Origin: Actinomycetota bacterium | GTDB taxonomy: Bacteria; Actinomycetota; Acidimicrobiia; Acidimicrobiales; MedAcidi-G1 | Direction of reading: 5' to 3' | Assembly: GCA_018673475.1 (NCBI GenBank) | Contig: JABHCN010000031.1 | Location: 1 to 47,725, forward strand | DNA: 47,725 nucleotides | Shown here: piece by piece, positions 8,006 to 16,725 of the stretch | Position numbering within the stretch: the stretch's first letter is position 1 | Layout of the letters: every line of letters starts with the position of its first letter | Program-made: the position numbers and the translations under genes | Notes under the pieces: model-generated | The model's input: only the letters and a program-made list of their open reading frames with translations | What the model was told of the DNA's origin: nothing | Databases searched by the model: none

Positions 8006-9288
8006 CCCTCCTGCGCCCGTTCCCGGGCCTTGTGATCCGACCTGAGTGGGCCGACCGGGTGACTACCGGTCCCTACGACGCCTACTCATCGGCCCAACGG
8101 GCAGCTCTAGCCGCGGTCAACCAGTTCAGCTTCCTGCACGTCACCCGCTCACAGGAGGACGTTGCGCCCGAGAGGCGCTACGACATCGAGGGCCTGTTGA
8201 ACGGCTGCAGTGCTGCGATGCAGCAGCTCTACGATGTGGACGCCTACGTCACCCACGACGAGCCGGCTCTGTTCCTGTACCGCCTCGAGATGAGCCGGCC
8301 CGACGAGGGCCCAGAGGCGAGCCACGTCCAGACCGGAATCATGGGCCTGGTTCCGGTGACAGAGGAGAGCGACCGCCGGATCCTGCGCCACGAGGCCGTT
8401 CGACCGGGCCGAACGGACCTCCTTGCCATGCACCTCACCACGGTGGGTGCCTCCTCCAGCCCGGTCTCACTGACCTTCAGGGGAAGCGGTGAGCTCGCAG
8501 CCGAGATCGAGCAACTCTGCTCGGCGGCACCTGAACTGGAGTCCGACGACGACGGCATTCGCCAGACCGTGTGGTCGATCACCGGCAGCGACGCCGACAA
8601 CCTGATCGACCTCATCGGGGACCGCACCCTCTACGTGACCGACGGGCACCACCGTCTGGCCGCCGCCGCCACCGCCAGGTCTCGTTCAGCCGACCCCGAT
8701 GGCCCACTGGGCTGGACCCAGGCGGTGTTGTTCCCAGACTTTGAGATGCTGGTCCTGCCGTTCCATCGGATCGTCGTGGACCAGAGCGACAGGACCACCT
8801 CGGAGCTGTTGGAGACCCTCTCGACTGTGGGTTCCGTCGAGTCCCGAGCCGATGCCGACTCGGCCCGACCATCGGTACCGGGAGTCATCGGCCTCTATCT
8901 GGGTGGCAGCTGGTACTCGCTCACCCTGCCTGAGGCATCGGGTCGGCGACCGGTCGACCTGCTCGACGTATCCCGGCTACAGGACTCCGTGCTGACCCCG
9001 CTGTTCGGCATCGCCGATGTGGCGAGTGACCCCAGCATCACCTACGTACCGGACCCGCTCGGCCTCGATGCCCTCGTCGAACGCTGTGACGATCGGCGAG
9101 GAATCGGTTTCGTCATGTATCCGACCTCGGTGGATGAGTTGATGGCCGTGGCCGACGCCGACGAGCGGATGCCTCCCAAGTCCTCCTACTTCGAACCCAA
9201 GCCCAGATCCGGTGTGTTTGTCAGGCGGCTGTCAAGGGAGGGGTACAGTCGCAGTGACCTTCTTCCGGACGGCGACACCGGTCGGTGA
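8002..9288 (+). CDS. DUF1015 family protein
   Basis: A 428-residue protein of the DUF1015 family, recognised by its start (LRPFPGLVIRPEWADRVTTG...PYD), the ...QSQEDV-like segment in HVTRSQEDVAPERRY, YVTDGHHRLAAAATAR in the middle and FVMYPTSVDELMAVADADER with MPPKSSYFEPKPRSGVFVR at the end. The molecular function is not established. In many bacteria the gene lies beside serA, as here, where the ATG overlaps the serA stop. The GHHR motif recalls ParB/Srx-type nucleotide-binding proteins, which is weak inference. The 3' end overlaps the next small gene (GTGA at 9285-9288). Confidence 0.75.
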   Translation: MTLLRPFPGLVIRPEWADRVTTGPYDAYSSAQRAALAAVNQFSFLHVTRSQEDVAPERRYDIEGLLNGCSAAMQQLYDVDAYVTHDEPALFLYRLEMSRPDEGPEASHVQTGIMGLVPVTEESDRRILRHEAVRPGRTDLLAMHLTTVGASSSPVSLTFRGSGELAAEIEQLCSAAPELESDDDGIRQTVWSITGSDADNLIDLIGDRTLYVTDGHHRLAAAATARSRSADPDGPLGWTQAVLFPDFEMLVLPFHRIVVDQSDRTTSELLETLSTVGSVESRADADSARPSVPGVIGLYLGGSWYSLTLPEASGRRPVDLLDVSRLQDSVLTPLFGIADVASDPSITYVPDPLGLDALVERCDDRRGIGFVMYPTSVDELMAVADADERMPPKSSYFEPKPRSGVFVRRLSREGYSRSDLLPDGDTGR

Positions 9289-9533
9289 GCCGACCAGAGG
9301 TCCGCAGCGCCCTCCTTCAGTACCCGCTTGCCGGGAAGCGCTGTTGGCTGGAGTTCAGCCAGCCTGTCGGTGCAATCATCGCCAACGAACTTCGCGATGT
9401 ACCGGCGGCAATGGCCCGAGCCGACCTGGAGCGTTCCACCAGCACCTGGATGGTCAACTCCCTGCGGGGCTGGGTTCAGATCGAGATCGTGCAGGACGCC
9501 GTGGCGGTATCGACCACCCCTGGGACGCCCTAA
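9285..9533 (+). CDS. Hypothetical 82-residue protein
   Basis: I do not recognise this protein. It starts at GTG 9285, which overlaps the DUF1015 stop as GTGA, and ends at TAA 9533, just touching the end of convergent etfA (9530). It fills the whole gap between the two genes in one frame. The composition looks like a folded protein (KRCWLEFSQPVGAIIANELR, TWMVNSLRGWVQIEI) with no signal peptide or membrane segment. The overlap pattern, shared with other genes here, is the main support. It could be an accessory partner of the DUF1015/SerA pair. Confidence 0.5.
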   Translation: MSRPEVRSALLQYPLAGKRCWLEFSQPVGAIIANELRDVPAAMARADLERSTSTWMVNSLRGWVQIEIVQDAVAVSTTPGTP

Positions 9534-10501
9534 CCCCTCCGACGGATGATCTCCTCGGTGATGGCGGGGATGACCTTGTGGAGATCACCGATCACCGCGA
9601 AGCCGGCCTTCGCCACCATGTTGGCCTCTCCGTCGGTGTTGATGGCCAGGATGTTCTTGGCGGCCATCGCACCTACCCAGTGCTGGATGGCCCCTGAGAT
9701 GCCCGCCGCAATGTAGATGTCGGGGGCAATGCGGGTTCCGGTCTGTCCAACCTGGTCACTGTGTGGTCGCCATCCGTTGTTCGTAACGGCGCGCGAACAG
9801 CCGATAACGCCGCCGAGGGCTCCAGCCAGGTCCTCGAGTTTGGCGAATCCGTCCTCTGACCCAACGCCCCGACCACCACCCACAACCACAGGTGATGTTG
9901 AAAGCGTTATGCCCTGCGTCAGGACCACGCGGTCCTTGACGACAGTTCGGACCGCCTCGACACCCAGTTCAGGGGTGAAGTGGACAAGCGAGCCTTCGGC
10001 AGGTGTGTCGGCCAGAGTCGCCTCCACAGCGTGGTGGGTAACGCTCACCACCCTGATGCCGGCATCAAGCGTTGCGTCCTCGAGGAGGGAGCCGCCCCAC
10101 TGCACCCGTGTCATCGTCCAGGTATCGCCGGGGGTGATGTCTATGCAGTTGGCCACGAACGGTTCGTCCAGCCGGGCGGCAACGTGTGCGAGTACCTCGT
10201 TGCCGCGATCGGTACCACATGCCATGACAGCGGTGGCCCCGATGGAACGCGCCAGTTGGGTGAGGGTCTCGCCCCACGCCTCGGGGCCGTAGTCGGTCAA
10301 AAGGTCGTGCCCGGCGAGGTGCACCCGCTGCGCACCGTGGGTTGCCAGCGGAGCCAGCGCCGTGTCGGCGCCAGCGCCAATGACCACGGCCTCGCAGGCT
10401 ATTCCGGCCCTTGCGGCGAGTTCCCTCCCAAAGGTGAGCGCCTCGAGGGATGCCTCGTCGAGGGTTCCGCGGTCGTGGTCGCAGAGGATGAGGAGGCTCA
10501 T
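9530..10501 (-). CDS. etfA: Electron-transfer flavoprotein alpha subunit
   Basis: A 323-residue ETF alpha chain. The C-terminal FAD domain is clear: VVVGGGRGVGSEDGFAKLED, GCSRAVTNNGWRPHSDQVGQTG, IAAGISGAIQHWVGAM and ILAINTDGEANMVAKAGFAVIGD. With EtfB it forms a soluble heterodimer carrying FAD and AMP and passes electrons from flavin dehydrogenases to the quinone pool. Its start overlaps the etfB stop (10498-10501). It is the last gene of the dehydrogenase-etfB-etfA unit, so it probably serves the adjacent dimethylglycine/sarcosine dehydrogenase and possibly the acyl-CoA dehydrogenase at 2993-4153. Confidence 0.93.
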   Translation of the reverse strand: MSLLILCDHDRGTLDEASLEALTFGRELAARAGIACEAVVIGAGADTALAPLATHGAQRVHLAGHDLLTDYGPEAWGETLTQLARSIGATAVMACGTDRGNEVLAHVAARLDEPFVANCIDITPGDTWTMTRVQWGGSLLEDATLDAGIRVVSVTHHAVEATLADTPAEGSLVHFTPELGVEAVRTVVKDRVVLTQGITLSTSPVVVGGGRGVGSEDGFAKLEDLAGALGGVIGCSRAVTNNGWRPHSDQVGQTGTRIAPDIYIAAGISGAIQHWVGAMAAKNILAINTDGEANMVAKAGFAVIGDLHKVIPAITEEIIRRRG

Positions 10502-11265
10502 GACAGCACCCCGAGTTCCTCAAGGAGGTCGACCACGGCTGGCGCAGCCTCGGGTCCGGTTCCGAGTATCACGGTCTCACTTACCTGTTCCAAGGGCCGG
10601 TGCAGCCGGACCCTGGCCTGGCCACCTGCGACCGCCTCGACCGCTGTCGCTGAGACCTCGGCCTTCTTTGATGCCAGGCGACCCTTCATGGTCGGGTACC
10701 GGGGGAGGTTGATGCCCTCCTTGATTCCGAGCACAGCCGGCATCGGCACCTCGTAGACCTCAAAGCCACCGTCGATCTCACGCCTGGCACTGGCGGTGCC
10801 GTCTGCGAGGTCGATGCCCTTGATCCCGTTGACGACAGGCCGTTCGAGAGCGTGCGCCACCCGGATTCCAACCTGGAATCCGCCGGCGTCGGCTGACTCG
10901 TTGCCGAACAGGACGAGATCGAAGGTTCCGTCGGCTGCCTCGATGTCTGAGATGGCAGTGGTCAGCGCCGAGGCAGTCCGCTGTGGATCCCAGTCGACCC
11001 CTGTGATCGGTATGAGCAACAGTTTGTGTGCGCCGACGCTGGCTGCGTAGCGCAGTTGTTCCTCGGCTTCAGCCGGGCCCAGCGTCAGGACTGTCACCTC
11101 GCCATCGTGTTTCTCGGCGATCTGAACAGCCTCCTCGACCGCACATTCCTCATGGGGGCTGGTGGTGAACCCGAGATGGGCCGTGTCGACGGCTTGACCG
11201 TCGTCGGAGACGTTGATGCGGGAGCCCGGAGCTGGAACCCGCTTTACGCAGACGAGTATCCGCAT
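10498..11265 (-). CDS. etfB: Electron-transfer flavoprotein beta subunit
   Basis: A 255-residue ETF beta chain with the usual start MRILVCVKRVPAPGSRINVS, an AMP-binding core (LVLFGNESADAGGFQVGIRV) and the ETF-beta signature region (RREIDGGFEVYEVPMPAVLG, INLPRYPTMKGRLASKKAEV). It follows the dimethylglycine/sarcosine dehydrogenase gene by 8 nt and overlaps etfA by 4 nt, giving a tight three-gene unit on the minus strand. The pairing suggests a dedicated ETF for the demethylating dehydrogenase rather than the general housekeeping ETF; that is inference. Confidence 0.93.
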   Translation of the reverse strand: MRILVCVKRVPAPGSRINVSDDGQAVDTAHLGFTTSPHEECAVEEAVQIAEKHDGEVTVLTLGPAEAEEQLRYAASVGAHKLLLIPITGVDWDPQRTASALTTAISDIEAADGTFDLVLFGNESADAGGFQVGIRVAHALERPVVNGIKGIDLADGTASARREIDGGFEVYEVPMPAVLGIKEGINLPRYPTMKGRLASKKAEVSATAVEAVAGGQARVRLHRPLEQVSETVILGTGPEAAPAVVDLLEELGVLS

Positions 11266-11273
11266 GGTGGCCG

Positions 11274-13805
11274 CTACGACTTCATCCGGGTGTCGTCGGC
11301 GTCAAACACCGCCCCGGTCGAGGCAACCTTCACCGGATACAGGTCGTTCATGTACATGACCTGAAGGTCTGTACCGGGTACGGCCAGCTCGCGTGGCAGG
11401 TAGGCCATCAGGAGGTGCTTTCCGACCGACGGGCCGAACCCTGCCGAGGTGACACGGCTGGCACGGCCGTGAGAATCGACGATGCGGTTGCCGTCGGGAG
11501 TCAGGATGGGTTCGTTACCACCCTGCATGAAGCGCCGTCGGCCGTGGCTGTCCGTCTGGTCCTCAACGGTCAACACGCTCATCTGGACCTCAGGGTCACC
11601 TTGTTCACGGGCGGCCAGGTAGGCCTCCTTCCCGATGAAGTCGGCTGCCTTCACCTTGGGTCGGGCCAGCCCAGCCTCGAGCGGGTTGTACTCGCTCTCC
11701 AGCTCGGCGCCCATCAGGCGGTAGCCCTTTTCGAGGCGTCCGGAGGATCCGTACACACCACCACCGGTGGGCCTGACCCCGAGGTCTGCACCGGCAGCCA
11801 TGACGGCGTCCCACAGGACCGGGCCGTTGCCCCAGTCGGTGTAGACCTCCCAGCCGGTGTCGCCCACGTAGGAGATCCGGAACAGGGATGCATCGACCTT
11901 GTTGCCACCGCAGTCGAGTTGGATCGGGATAATGCTTCCATACGACGAGCCGTCCTGGCTGAGGTCCTGGTCTGTCAGTTGGCCCAGCACTGCGGGGGCG
12001 TTGGGACCCCACAGGCCGAGAGTGGTGACCTGCCTTGTGATGTTCCGGAAGGTCACCGAGCCGTCGGTTGGCATGTACTTCCTGACCCAGAACTCGTCGC
12101 GACCACCGTCGAAGACACCGGTGACGATGCGGACCCTGTCCTCGCCCATGCGCATCATGGTGAGGTCGGAGTGGAAGCCTCCGTCGGGGGTGAGCCACGG
12201 GGTGTAGATGGAGCGCCCAACAGCCACGTCGATCTTGTTGACCGCCAACCTGTCGGCGAAGGCAACTGCTCCGGGTCCTTCGAGTTCATAGATCTGAAAG
12301 GCGCTCAGGTCGACGAGGCCGCAGTTCTCCCTGAGGTTGAGATGTTCGCCGACGGTTATCGGGCTCCACCACCGGTTGTCCCATTCGACCGGTCGTTCCT
12401 CGAGGCCGTAGCGCTCGACCAGGTCGGCGTTGGAGCCGAACCACTGTGGTCGCTCCCACGTGCGGGCCTGGAAGAACGTTGCATCCAGGTCCTGCTGGCG
12501 GGAGAAGTACGGACCAACGTCGATGTTGCGGCGACCGCCCCACTGTTCCTGGGGGTGGACGATCCCGTAGGTCTTGATGAAGCTCTCGTCGGCGCGTGAC
12601 CAGATGTGTTCGTCGCTGCGTTCGCCCTCGTAGAAGCGGGCGATGTCGGCACCGTGGACGTCAATGACCCGCGGGTAGCCGTAGGTCATCCACTCGGCCA
12701 CGACCTGTGCCATTCCCGGACCCTCCTTTACCCACACTGCAGCGGCCGACCAGAGGTTGCGAACCTCGGTGGTCTCACCGAGGCAGGGCATGCTGTCAGG
12801 GGTGAGGGAGAGCAACCCGTTGATGGCGTACCTGATCTCGGCCTCGCCAAGCATGTCCATCAACTCGATGGCCTGTTCCATCTGCTCATCGAAGTCGTCG
12901 GGCGTGAAGGGCATCTCTGTGGGCGAGAGTGCTGCCTCCTCGTTGGAGGGGATCTCGTCGGGGTGGTGCAGGATTGCACGGTGGCCGTAGGAACCGACCT
13001 CCATGGAACCGGCCGACTGGCGCTCGTAGCAAAAGGAGTCCATGTCGCGAACGATCGGGTAGCCGATCTCGTTGTTGGTCTCGGCCAGGATGTCGATGGG
13101 GCCGACATCGGCCATCTGGTGGACCGTCGGCACCAGCGGAATCGTGGCACCGGCCATGTTGGCGAGGCGGTTGGACCAGACACCGCAGGCGATGACGACG
13201 TACTCAGTTGAGATGGTGCCCTTGTCGGTTACGACTGTGCTTACCGTCGTTACCCCACCGGCGCCCTCGGCGGTCTCGATGTCGAGCACCTCGGTGTTGG
13301 CAAAGACCTGACATCCGGCGGTCTCGATTGCCTCTCTGCGCATGGTGGTTCCGGTCTCGAGCGAGTCGACGACGGAGACTGTCGGGCAGTAGAAGCCACC
13401 CAGGATGACATCGTCGTTGACGAACGGCACCAGCTCCCTCACCTCTGCGGGGGACAGCAGGTGCGCCTCGATCCCCCATGCCTTGGCCGAGGTCATTCGT
13501 CGCCTGAGTTCCTCCATGCGCTCCTCGGTACGGGCGACCTCGATGCCGCCGCAGTCAACCGAGAGTTCCATGTCTCGGAACTGGTCGGCGCTCTGCTCGC
13601 CGAGCAGGGCCATCTCCTTGTTGTGGTCAACAGGGAAGATGAAGTTGGATGCGTGGCCGGTGGATCCACCCGGGTTGGGCAGGGGGCCCTTGTCCAGGAG
13701 GACGATGTCGGTCCACCCCAGACGGGCGAGGTGCCCGACCAGACAACTTCCGACGATGCCTGCGCCTATCACGACGACGTTGGCGCGGTTGGGGAATTCG
13801 CTCAT
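11274..13805 (-). CDS. Dimethylglycine/sarcosine dehydrogenase, FAD domain fused to GcvT-type folate domain
   Basis: An 843-residue two-part flavoenzyme. The N-terminal DAO-type FAD domain has VVVIGAGIVGSCLVGHLARL and GGSTGHASNF; His51 aligns with the His that carries covalent FAD in dimethylglycine dehydrogenase. The C-terminal half is a GcvT/aminomethyltransferase-like folate domain (YGLEERPVEWDNRWW, GDTGWEVYTDWG, FGPSVGKHLLMAYLPRELAV). Such enzymes oxidatively demethylate dimethylglycine or sarcosine and hand the carbon to tetrahydrofolate as 5,10-methylene-THF, with electrons going to ETF, whose genes follow directly. ATG 13805 has AAGGAGT upstream; an in-frame extension to 14072 crosses the divergent promoter. 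Which amine is preferred cannot be read. Dimethylglycine fits if the MttB homologue demethylates glycine betaine. Confidence 0.87.
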   Translation of the reverse strand: MSEFPNRANVVVIGAGIVGSCLVGHLARLGWTDIVLLDKGPLPNPGGSTGHASNFIFPVDHNKEMALLGEQSADQFRDMELSVDCGGIEVARTEERMEELRRRMTSAKAWGIEAHLLSPAEVRELVPFVNDDVILGGFYCPTVSVVDSLETGTTMRREAIETAGCQVFANTEVLDIETAEGAGGVTTVSTVVTDKGTISTEYVVIACGVWSNRLANMAGATIPLVPTVHQMADVGPIDILAETNNEIGYPIVRDMDSFCYERQSAGSMEVGSYGHRAILHHPDEIPSNEEAALSPTEMPFTPDDFDEQMEQAIELMDMLGEAEIRYAINGLLSLTPDSMPCLGETTEVRNLWSAAAVWVKEGPGMAQVVAEWMTYGYPRVIDVHGADIARFYEGERSDEHIWSRADESFIKTYGIVHPQEQWGGRRNIDVGPYFSRQQDLDATFFQARTWERPQWFGSNADLVERYGLEERPVEWDNRWWSPITVGEHLNLRENCGLVDLSAFQIYELEGPGAVAFADRLAVNKIDVAVGRSIYTPWLTPDGGFHSDLTMMRMGEDRVRIVTGVFDGGRDEFWVRKYMPTDGSVTFRNITRQVTTLGLWGPNAPAVLGQLTDQDLSQDGSSYGSIIPIQLDCGGNKVDASLFRISYVGDTGWEVYTDWGNGPVLWDAVMAAGADLGVRPTGGGVYGSSGRLEKGYRLMGAELESEYNPLEAGLARPKVKAADFIGKEAYLAAREQGDPEVQMSVLTVEDQTDSHGRRRFMQGGNEPILTPDGNRIVDSHGRASRVTSAGFGPSVGKHLLMAYLPRELAVPGTDLQVMYMNDLYPVKVASTGAVFDADDTRMKS

Positions 13806-13933
13806 TGTGTACTCCTTCGCAGCGGAGGTCGGCCTTGCGGGCGACCCCGGGCGTGTGGTTGACACCGTCAGCATCGTCACGTGGAGCGATGTCGACGTGT
13901 TGGATCGGGAGGCTATCGGTTTTCGGCATGGTA

Positions 13934-13950
13934 TTTCCACGAAGTGGGAA
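13934..13950. promoter_or_regulatory. Candidate IclR-family operator between the dehydrogenase operon and the SDR gene
   Basis: The palindrome TTTCCACGAAGTGGGAA lies in the 256-nt divergent region between the dimethylglycine/sarcosine dehydrogenase (start 13805) and the SDR (start 14062). It resembles the site upstream of the IclR gene (TTCCCGCATTGTGGGAA): 8-bp half-sites around one central base, with GTGGGAA identical. A further half-site, TTCCACG, lies near 13974. The rest of the gap shows no gene. Confidence 0.5.
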
Positions 13951-14061
13951 GAGATCTTCTTCAGGCTGGAGGATTCCACGACCACAGGGGCTGCGACTAG
14001 ATTGCCGCCAGATCGTCCCAGACGGTGGTCACAGCACCCAGCCGGACGGGGGAGGCCAGAT

Positions 14062-14859
14062 ATGCCCGACAACGCCAGTTCAGATCACTCCCCCCAGCGG
14101 GTACTCGTGACAGGTGGAACCTCGGGAATCGGAAGGGCCATGGTCCAGGCATTCCTTGCTGCCGACGCGACGGTCCACGTGGCCGACCTGGCAGGCACAC
14201 CACCTGATGGTGCATCCATGACGCGCACCGACGTCTCCGACGAGGACTCCGTGGACGGACTCTTCGATGCGGTCGAGGAACAGTTGGGTGGACTCGATGT
14301 GTTGTGCAACAACGTCGGGATAGCGGGGCCCACCGGTCCCATCGAGGACCTCGATGTGGGCGACTGGGACCAGACAATGGCGGTCAACGTGAGGTCCATG
14401 TTCCTCGTGTGCAGGCGCGCAGTGCCGTTGTTGCGACGGTCGGGAGGTGGCTCGATTCTGAACACCTCGTCGACGGCGGGCATCACCGGCTACCCGATGA
14501 GGTCGCCGTACGCGACCTCGAAGTGGGCGGTTGTCGGGCTGGGTGCAACGCTTGCCATGGAACTCGGCGAGTTGGGCATCCGCGTGAACACGATCTGTCC
14601 CGGCTCGGTGGGCGGAGACCGCATGGACCGTGTCATCGCCGCGGAGGCAACAGCCACCGGTACGCGTGAGGCAGAGATCAGAACCGGCTACGAGAACCAG
14701 GTCTCGATGAGGACGTTCGTGGATGCCGAGGACATTGCCTCCATGGCGGTGTTCCTGGCCTCACCTGCAGCGCGCCTCGTCAACGGCCAGACCATTTCGG
14801 TTGACGGCGGGCTAGAAACGCTTCGCAACACCTGGCGGACGGGAACAGCAGACGGGTAG
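14062..14859 (+). CDS. Short-chain dehydrogenase/reductase (SDR)
   Basis: A 265-residue classical SDR. It has the NAD(P) motif TGGTSGIG at residues 17-24, DV at 54-55 in the adenine-ring region, NNVGIAG (NNAG-type), the catalytic Ser of ILNTSSTAGITG, the YATSK catalytic Tyr/Lys pair, and the C-terminal substrate/cofactor region VNGQTISVDGG. ATG 14062 is preceded by GGGGGAGG. The gene is divergent from the dimethylglycine/sarcosine dehydrogenase, with a candidate IclR operator between them, and convergent with the EamA transporter. The substrate cannot be predicted; an alcohol or hydroxy acid linked to betaine or choline turnover is possible but only suggested by location. Confidence 0.85.
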   Translation: MPDNASSDHSPQRVLVTGGTSGIGRAMVQAFLAADATVHVADLAGTPPDGASMTRTDVSDEDSVDGLFDAVEEQLGGLDVLCNNVGIAGPTGPIEDLDVGDWDQTMAVNVRSMFLVCRRAVPLLRRSGGGSILNTSSTAGITGYPMRSPYATSKWAVVGLGATLAMELGELGIRVNTICPGSVGGDRMDRVIAAEATATGTREAEIRTGYENQVSMRTFVDAEDIASMAVFLASPAARLVNGQTISVDGGLETLRNTWRTGTADG

Positions 14860-14863
14860 GGGC

Positions 14864-15691
14864 TCAGCCGACGACGATCAGGGCAACGGCCGAGACCGAA
14901 CCTAGTAGCCCTACCACCTGCCACCACCGCATCCGCTCACCCCGGAAGAGCATTCCGCACACAACGGTCACGGCTGCGTACTGGGTACCCGCGACCGTCA
15001 CCGGAGCGAGATCACCGTGCTGGAGGCCGTAGACGAAGAACATCGCGCCCACCCCACCCCAGATCGACCCGTGGATGATCGTCTTGAAGACAAATCGGCT
15101 GGGAAAGACCGGCTTGCGCGAACCGATGCCCAAGACAACCATGATGGTGAACGCAACCGACCTCTGGGCCGTCACCGGCCAGAACCCGCTGGCAGCGCTG
15201 AGCTGGTCGAGCATGACGAACATGCACCCGTACCCGATGCCCGCAGCCAGTCCAAACGAGAAGCCACGTCGGACGTTGCCGACAAGACGAGGGCTGACGG
15301 TGATGAGCAGCACCGAAACCATTCCAAGGGCCATCCCGGCGATGACCGTGACCGGCGGCACCGTTCCTCTTATCAGGTCAACCACCACGGGTAGGGCCAC
15401 CCCGACAACTGCTGCCGGCGGGGCGACGACCCCGGCAGTTGCCGAGGCATAGCCAAGGTAGAGAAAACCCAGGGCCACGAGGGCCACGATTCCGGTGAGT
15501 GCCCCCATGTAGATATCGGCGGCGATCCACTGACTTTCGAGGGCCAGTGCCCCAGCCGCCGATACCGGGATACCCATGAAGAAGAAAGCGCCGAGGGTGA
15601 GTCGGATGCCGACCCTGTCGGCGGCGCCACGGGTCAGGTGGTCGCCCACCCCGATGCCCACGGATGCGACTGCTCCGTAGACGGCAGACAT
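14864..15691 (-). CDS. EamA/DMT-type membrane transporter
   Basis: A 275-residue integral membrane protein with about ten hydrophobic segments arranged as two similar halves, as in drug/metabolite transporters of the EamA family (for example GVVAPPAAVVGVALPVVVDL in the first half and DLAPVTVAGTQYAAVTVVCG in the second). These proteins move small metabolites across the cytoplasmic membrane; the substrate and direction are unknown. It ends 4 nt from the SDR stop and is followed upstream by the IclR gene on the same strand. It is the only transporter inside the one-carbon island, so a methylamine-related substrate is conceivable. Confidence 0.78.
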   Translation of the reverse strand: MSAVYGAVASVGIGVGDHLTRGAADRVGIRLTLGAFFFMGIPVSAAGALALESQWIAADIYMGALTGIVALVALGFLYLGYASATAGVVAPPAAVVGVALPVVVDLIRGTVPPVTVIAGMALGMVSVLLITVSPRLVGNVRRGFSFGLAAGIGYGCMFVMLDQLSAASGFWPVTAQRSVAFTIMVVLGIGSRKPVFPSRFVFKTIIHGSIWGGVGAMFFVYGLQHGDLAPVTVAGTQYAAVTVVCGMLFRGERMRWWQVVGLLGSVSAVALIVVG

Positions 15692-15752
15692 GCTCAGTTA
15701 CCCATTGGTGGGTGCATCGCTGTGCAGCCCGACTCCGGGCGCTGGCTGCCGC

Positions 15753-16511
15753 TCAGTTCTCGTGGCCATGGCCGAGCGACGATGAGATGGCTGTCGCCGA
15801 GGCAACCACCTGTTCAGCGATGATGTCGCGCATTGCGTCGTCGGGGAACCGGTAGCTGGGGCCGTGGGCGTGGATGGATCCCACGACAACACCGCCGCTT
15901 CCGAAGAGGGGGGCTGCCACCGAGTTGATGCCCTCGGCAAACTCCTCCTCGGTCCAGATGTAACCATCGGCGCGGGCCTGCTCCAGACGTTGCCTGACAA
16001 CCTCGGGGCGAATGACGGTGCCTGGCGTGTACCTCTCGAGGCGCCTGCTCAGGTAGCGGTCAACGGCTTCCTCGGGCCACTGGGCCAGCACCACCAACCC
16101 TGCTGAGACGATGTGCATGGGCAGGCTGGTTCCGGTCCAGTCCCTGACCTGTACCGGGTGGGCACAGTCGACCTGTTCCACGTAGTGGACGTCGTAGCCG
16201 GCCGGTATCGAAATGCCCACGGCTTCTGCAACCAACTCGACCAGCTCGACCATGAATGGCTGGGCAACCGCCAACAGACTCTGGGACGGGTCGACGCTGG
16301 AGGACAGGGTCACGATGGTGGGCCCGATGCGGTAGCCCGTGCCGTCAGCGATGCGCTCAATGGCACCGATGCCCTCGAGGGTCCCCAGCAGCCGAGCGAC
16401 GGTGCTTGTCGGCAGGTCGATCCGTCGTGCCAGTTCGGTGATGCCGGCCGGCTCTCCTGCCAACTCCTCAAGTAGCCCAAAGGCCCGTTCGATACTCTGG
16501 ACGGTTCGCAC
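15753..16511 (-). CDS. IclR-family transcriptional regulator
   Basis: A 252-residue regulator. The N-terminal winged helix-turn-helix (VQSIERAFGLLEELAG, ITELARRIDLPTSTVARLLGTLEGIGAIERIADG) is followed by an IclR effector-binding domain (MHIVSAGLVVLAQWPEE, LEQARADGYIWTEEEFAEGINSVAAPLF, VVGSIHAHGPSYRF). It is divergent from the corrinoid operon, and the 214-nt gap between them carries a clean palindrome and three spaced half-sites. This suggests that it controls the corrinoid operon and itself. The effector is unknown; a betaine, a demethylated product or a one-carbon intermediate would fit. Confidence 0.9.
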   Translation of the reverse strand: MRTVQSIERAFGLLEELAGEPAGITELARRIDLPTSTVARLLGTLEGIGAIERIADGTGYRIGPTIVTLSSSVDPSQSLLAVAQPFMVELVELVAEAVGISIPAGYDVHYVEQVDCAHPVQVRDWTGTSLPMHIVSAGLVVLAQWPEEAVDRYLSRRLERYTPGTVIRPEVVRQRLEQARADGYIWTEEEFAEGINSVAAPLFGSGGVVVGSIHAHGPSYRFPDDAMRDIIAEQVVASATAISSSLGHGHEN

Positions 16512-16556
16512 TCTTGTGCCTCATATCTGGTGGTCAGACGGCCAACTATAGCAGAT

Positions 16557-16573
16557 TTCCCGCATTGTGGGAA
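16557..16573. promoter_or_regulatory. Palindromic operator candidate upstream of the IclR gene
   Basis: TTCCCGCATTGTGGGAA is a near-perfect palindrome (7 of 8 bases symmetric on each side of a central T). It lies 46 nt upstream of the IclR start, in the divergent gap to the corrinoid operon. Related sequences occur at 13934, 16599, 22966 and 47577. IclR proteins commonly bind palindromes of this size, so this is the best candidate autoregulatory site. Confidence 0.6.
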
Positions 16574-16598
16574 CTTGGTCGTTGGTGGTGGACCCAGA

Positions 16599-16651
16599 TT
16601 CCCACGATGAGTAGAGTTCCCGCATTGCAGACCCTTCCCACCTGACGGGAC
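16599..16651. promoter_or_regulatory. Three half-sites at 18-bp spacing upstream of the corrinoid operon
   Basis: TTCCCACG starts at 16599, TTCCCGCA at 16617 and TTCCCACC at 16635, exactly 18 bp apart and in the same orientation. The third continues to GGGAC, giving a partial palindrome. They match the left arm of the palindrome at 16557 and end 74 nt before the corrinoid-protein start, near where a promoter would lie. They are probably additional binding sites for the IclR protein. Confidence 0.5.
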
Positions 16652-16725
16652 CAGATTCTGCAGAAGCACAGAAAGCATGGCCGGTCGCCACCAGGCGGCC
16701 CCGAGCCCCAACGGAGCAACGAACC

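Noticed and set aside
11415-12599. Long plus-strand open frame (394 codons) opposite the dimethylglycine/sarcosine dehydrogenase gene.
   Set aside because: It is the antisense shadow of a clear flavoenzyme gene, has no recognisable motif and no ribosome-binding site; long antisense frames are common at this GC content.
13806-14072. N-terminal extension of the dimethylglycine/sarcosine dehydrogenase (89 codons).
   Set aside because: It covers the divergent promoter and overlaps the SDR start, while ATG 13805 has a good AAGGAGT site and begins just before the FAD motif.
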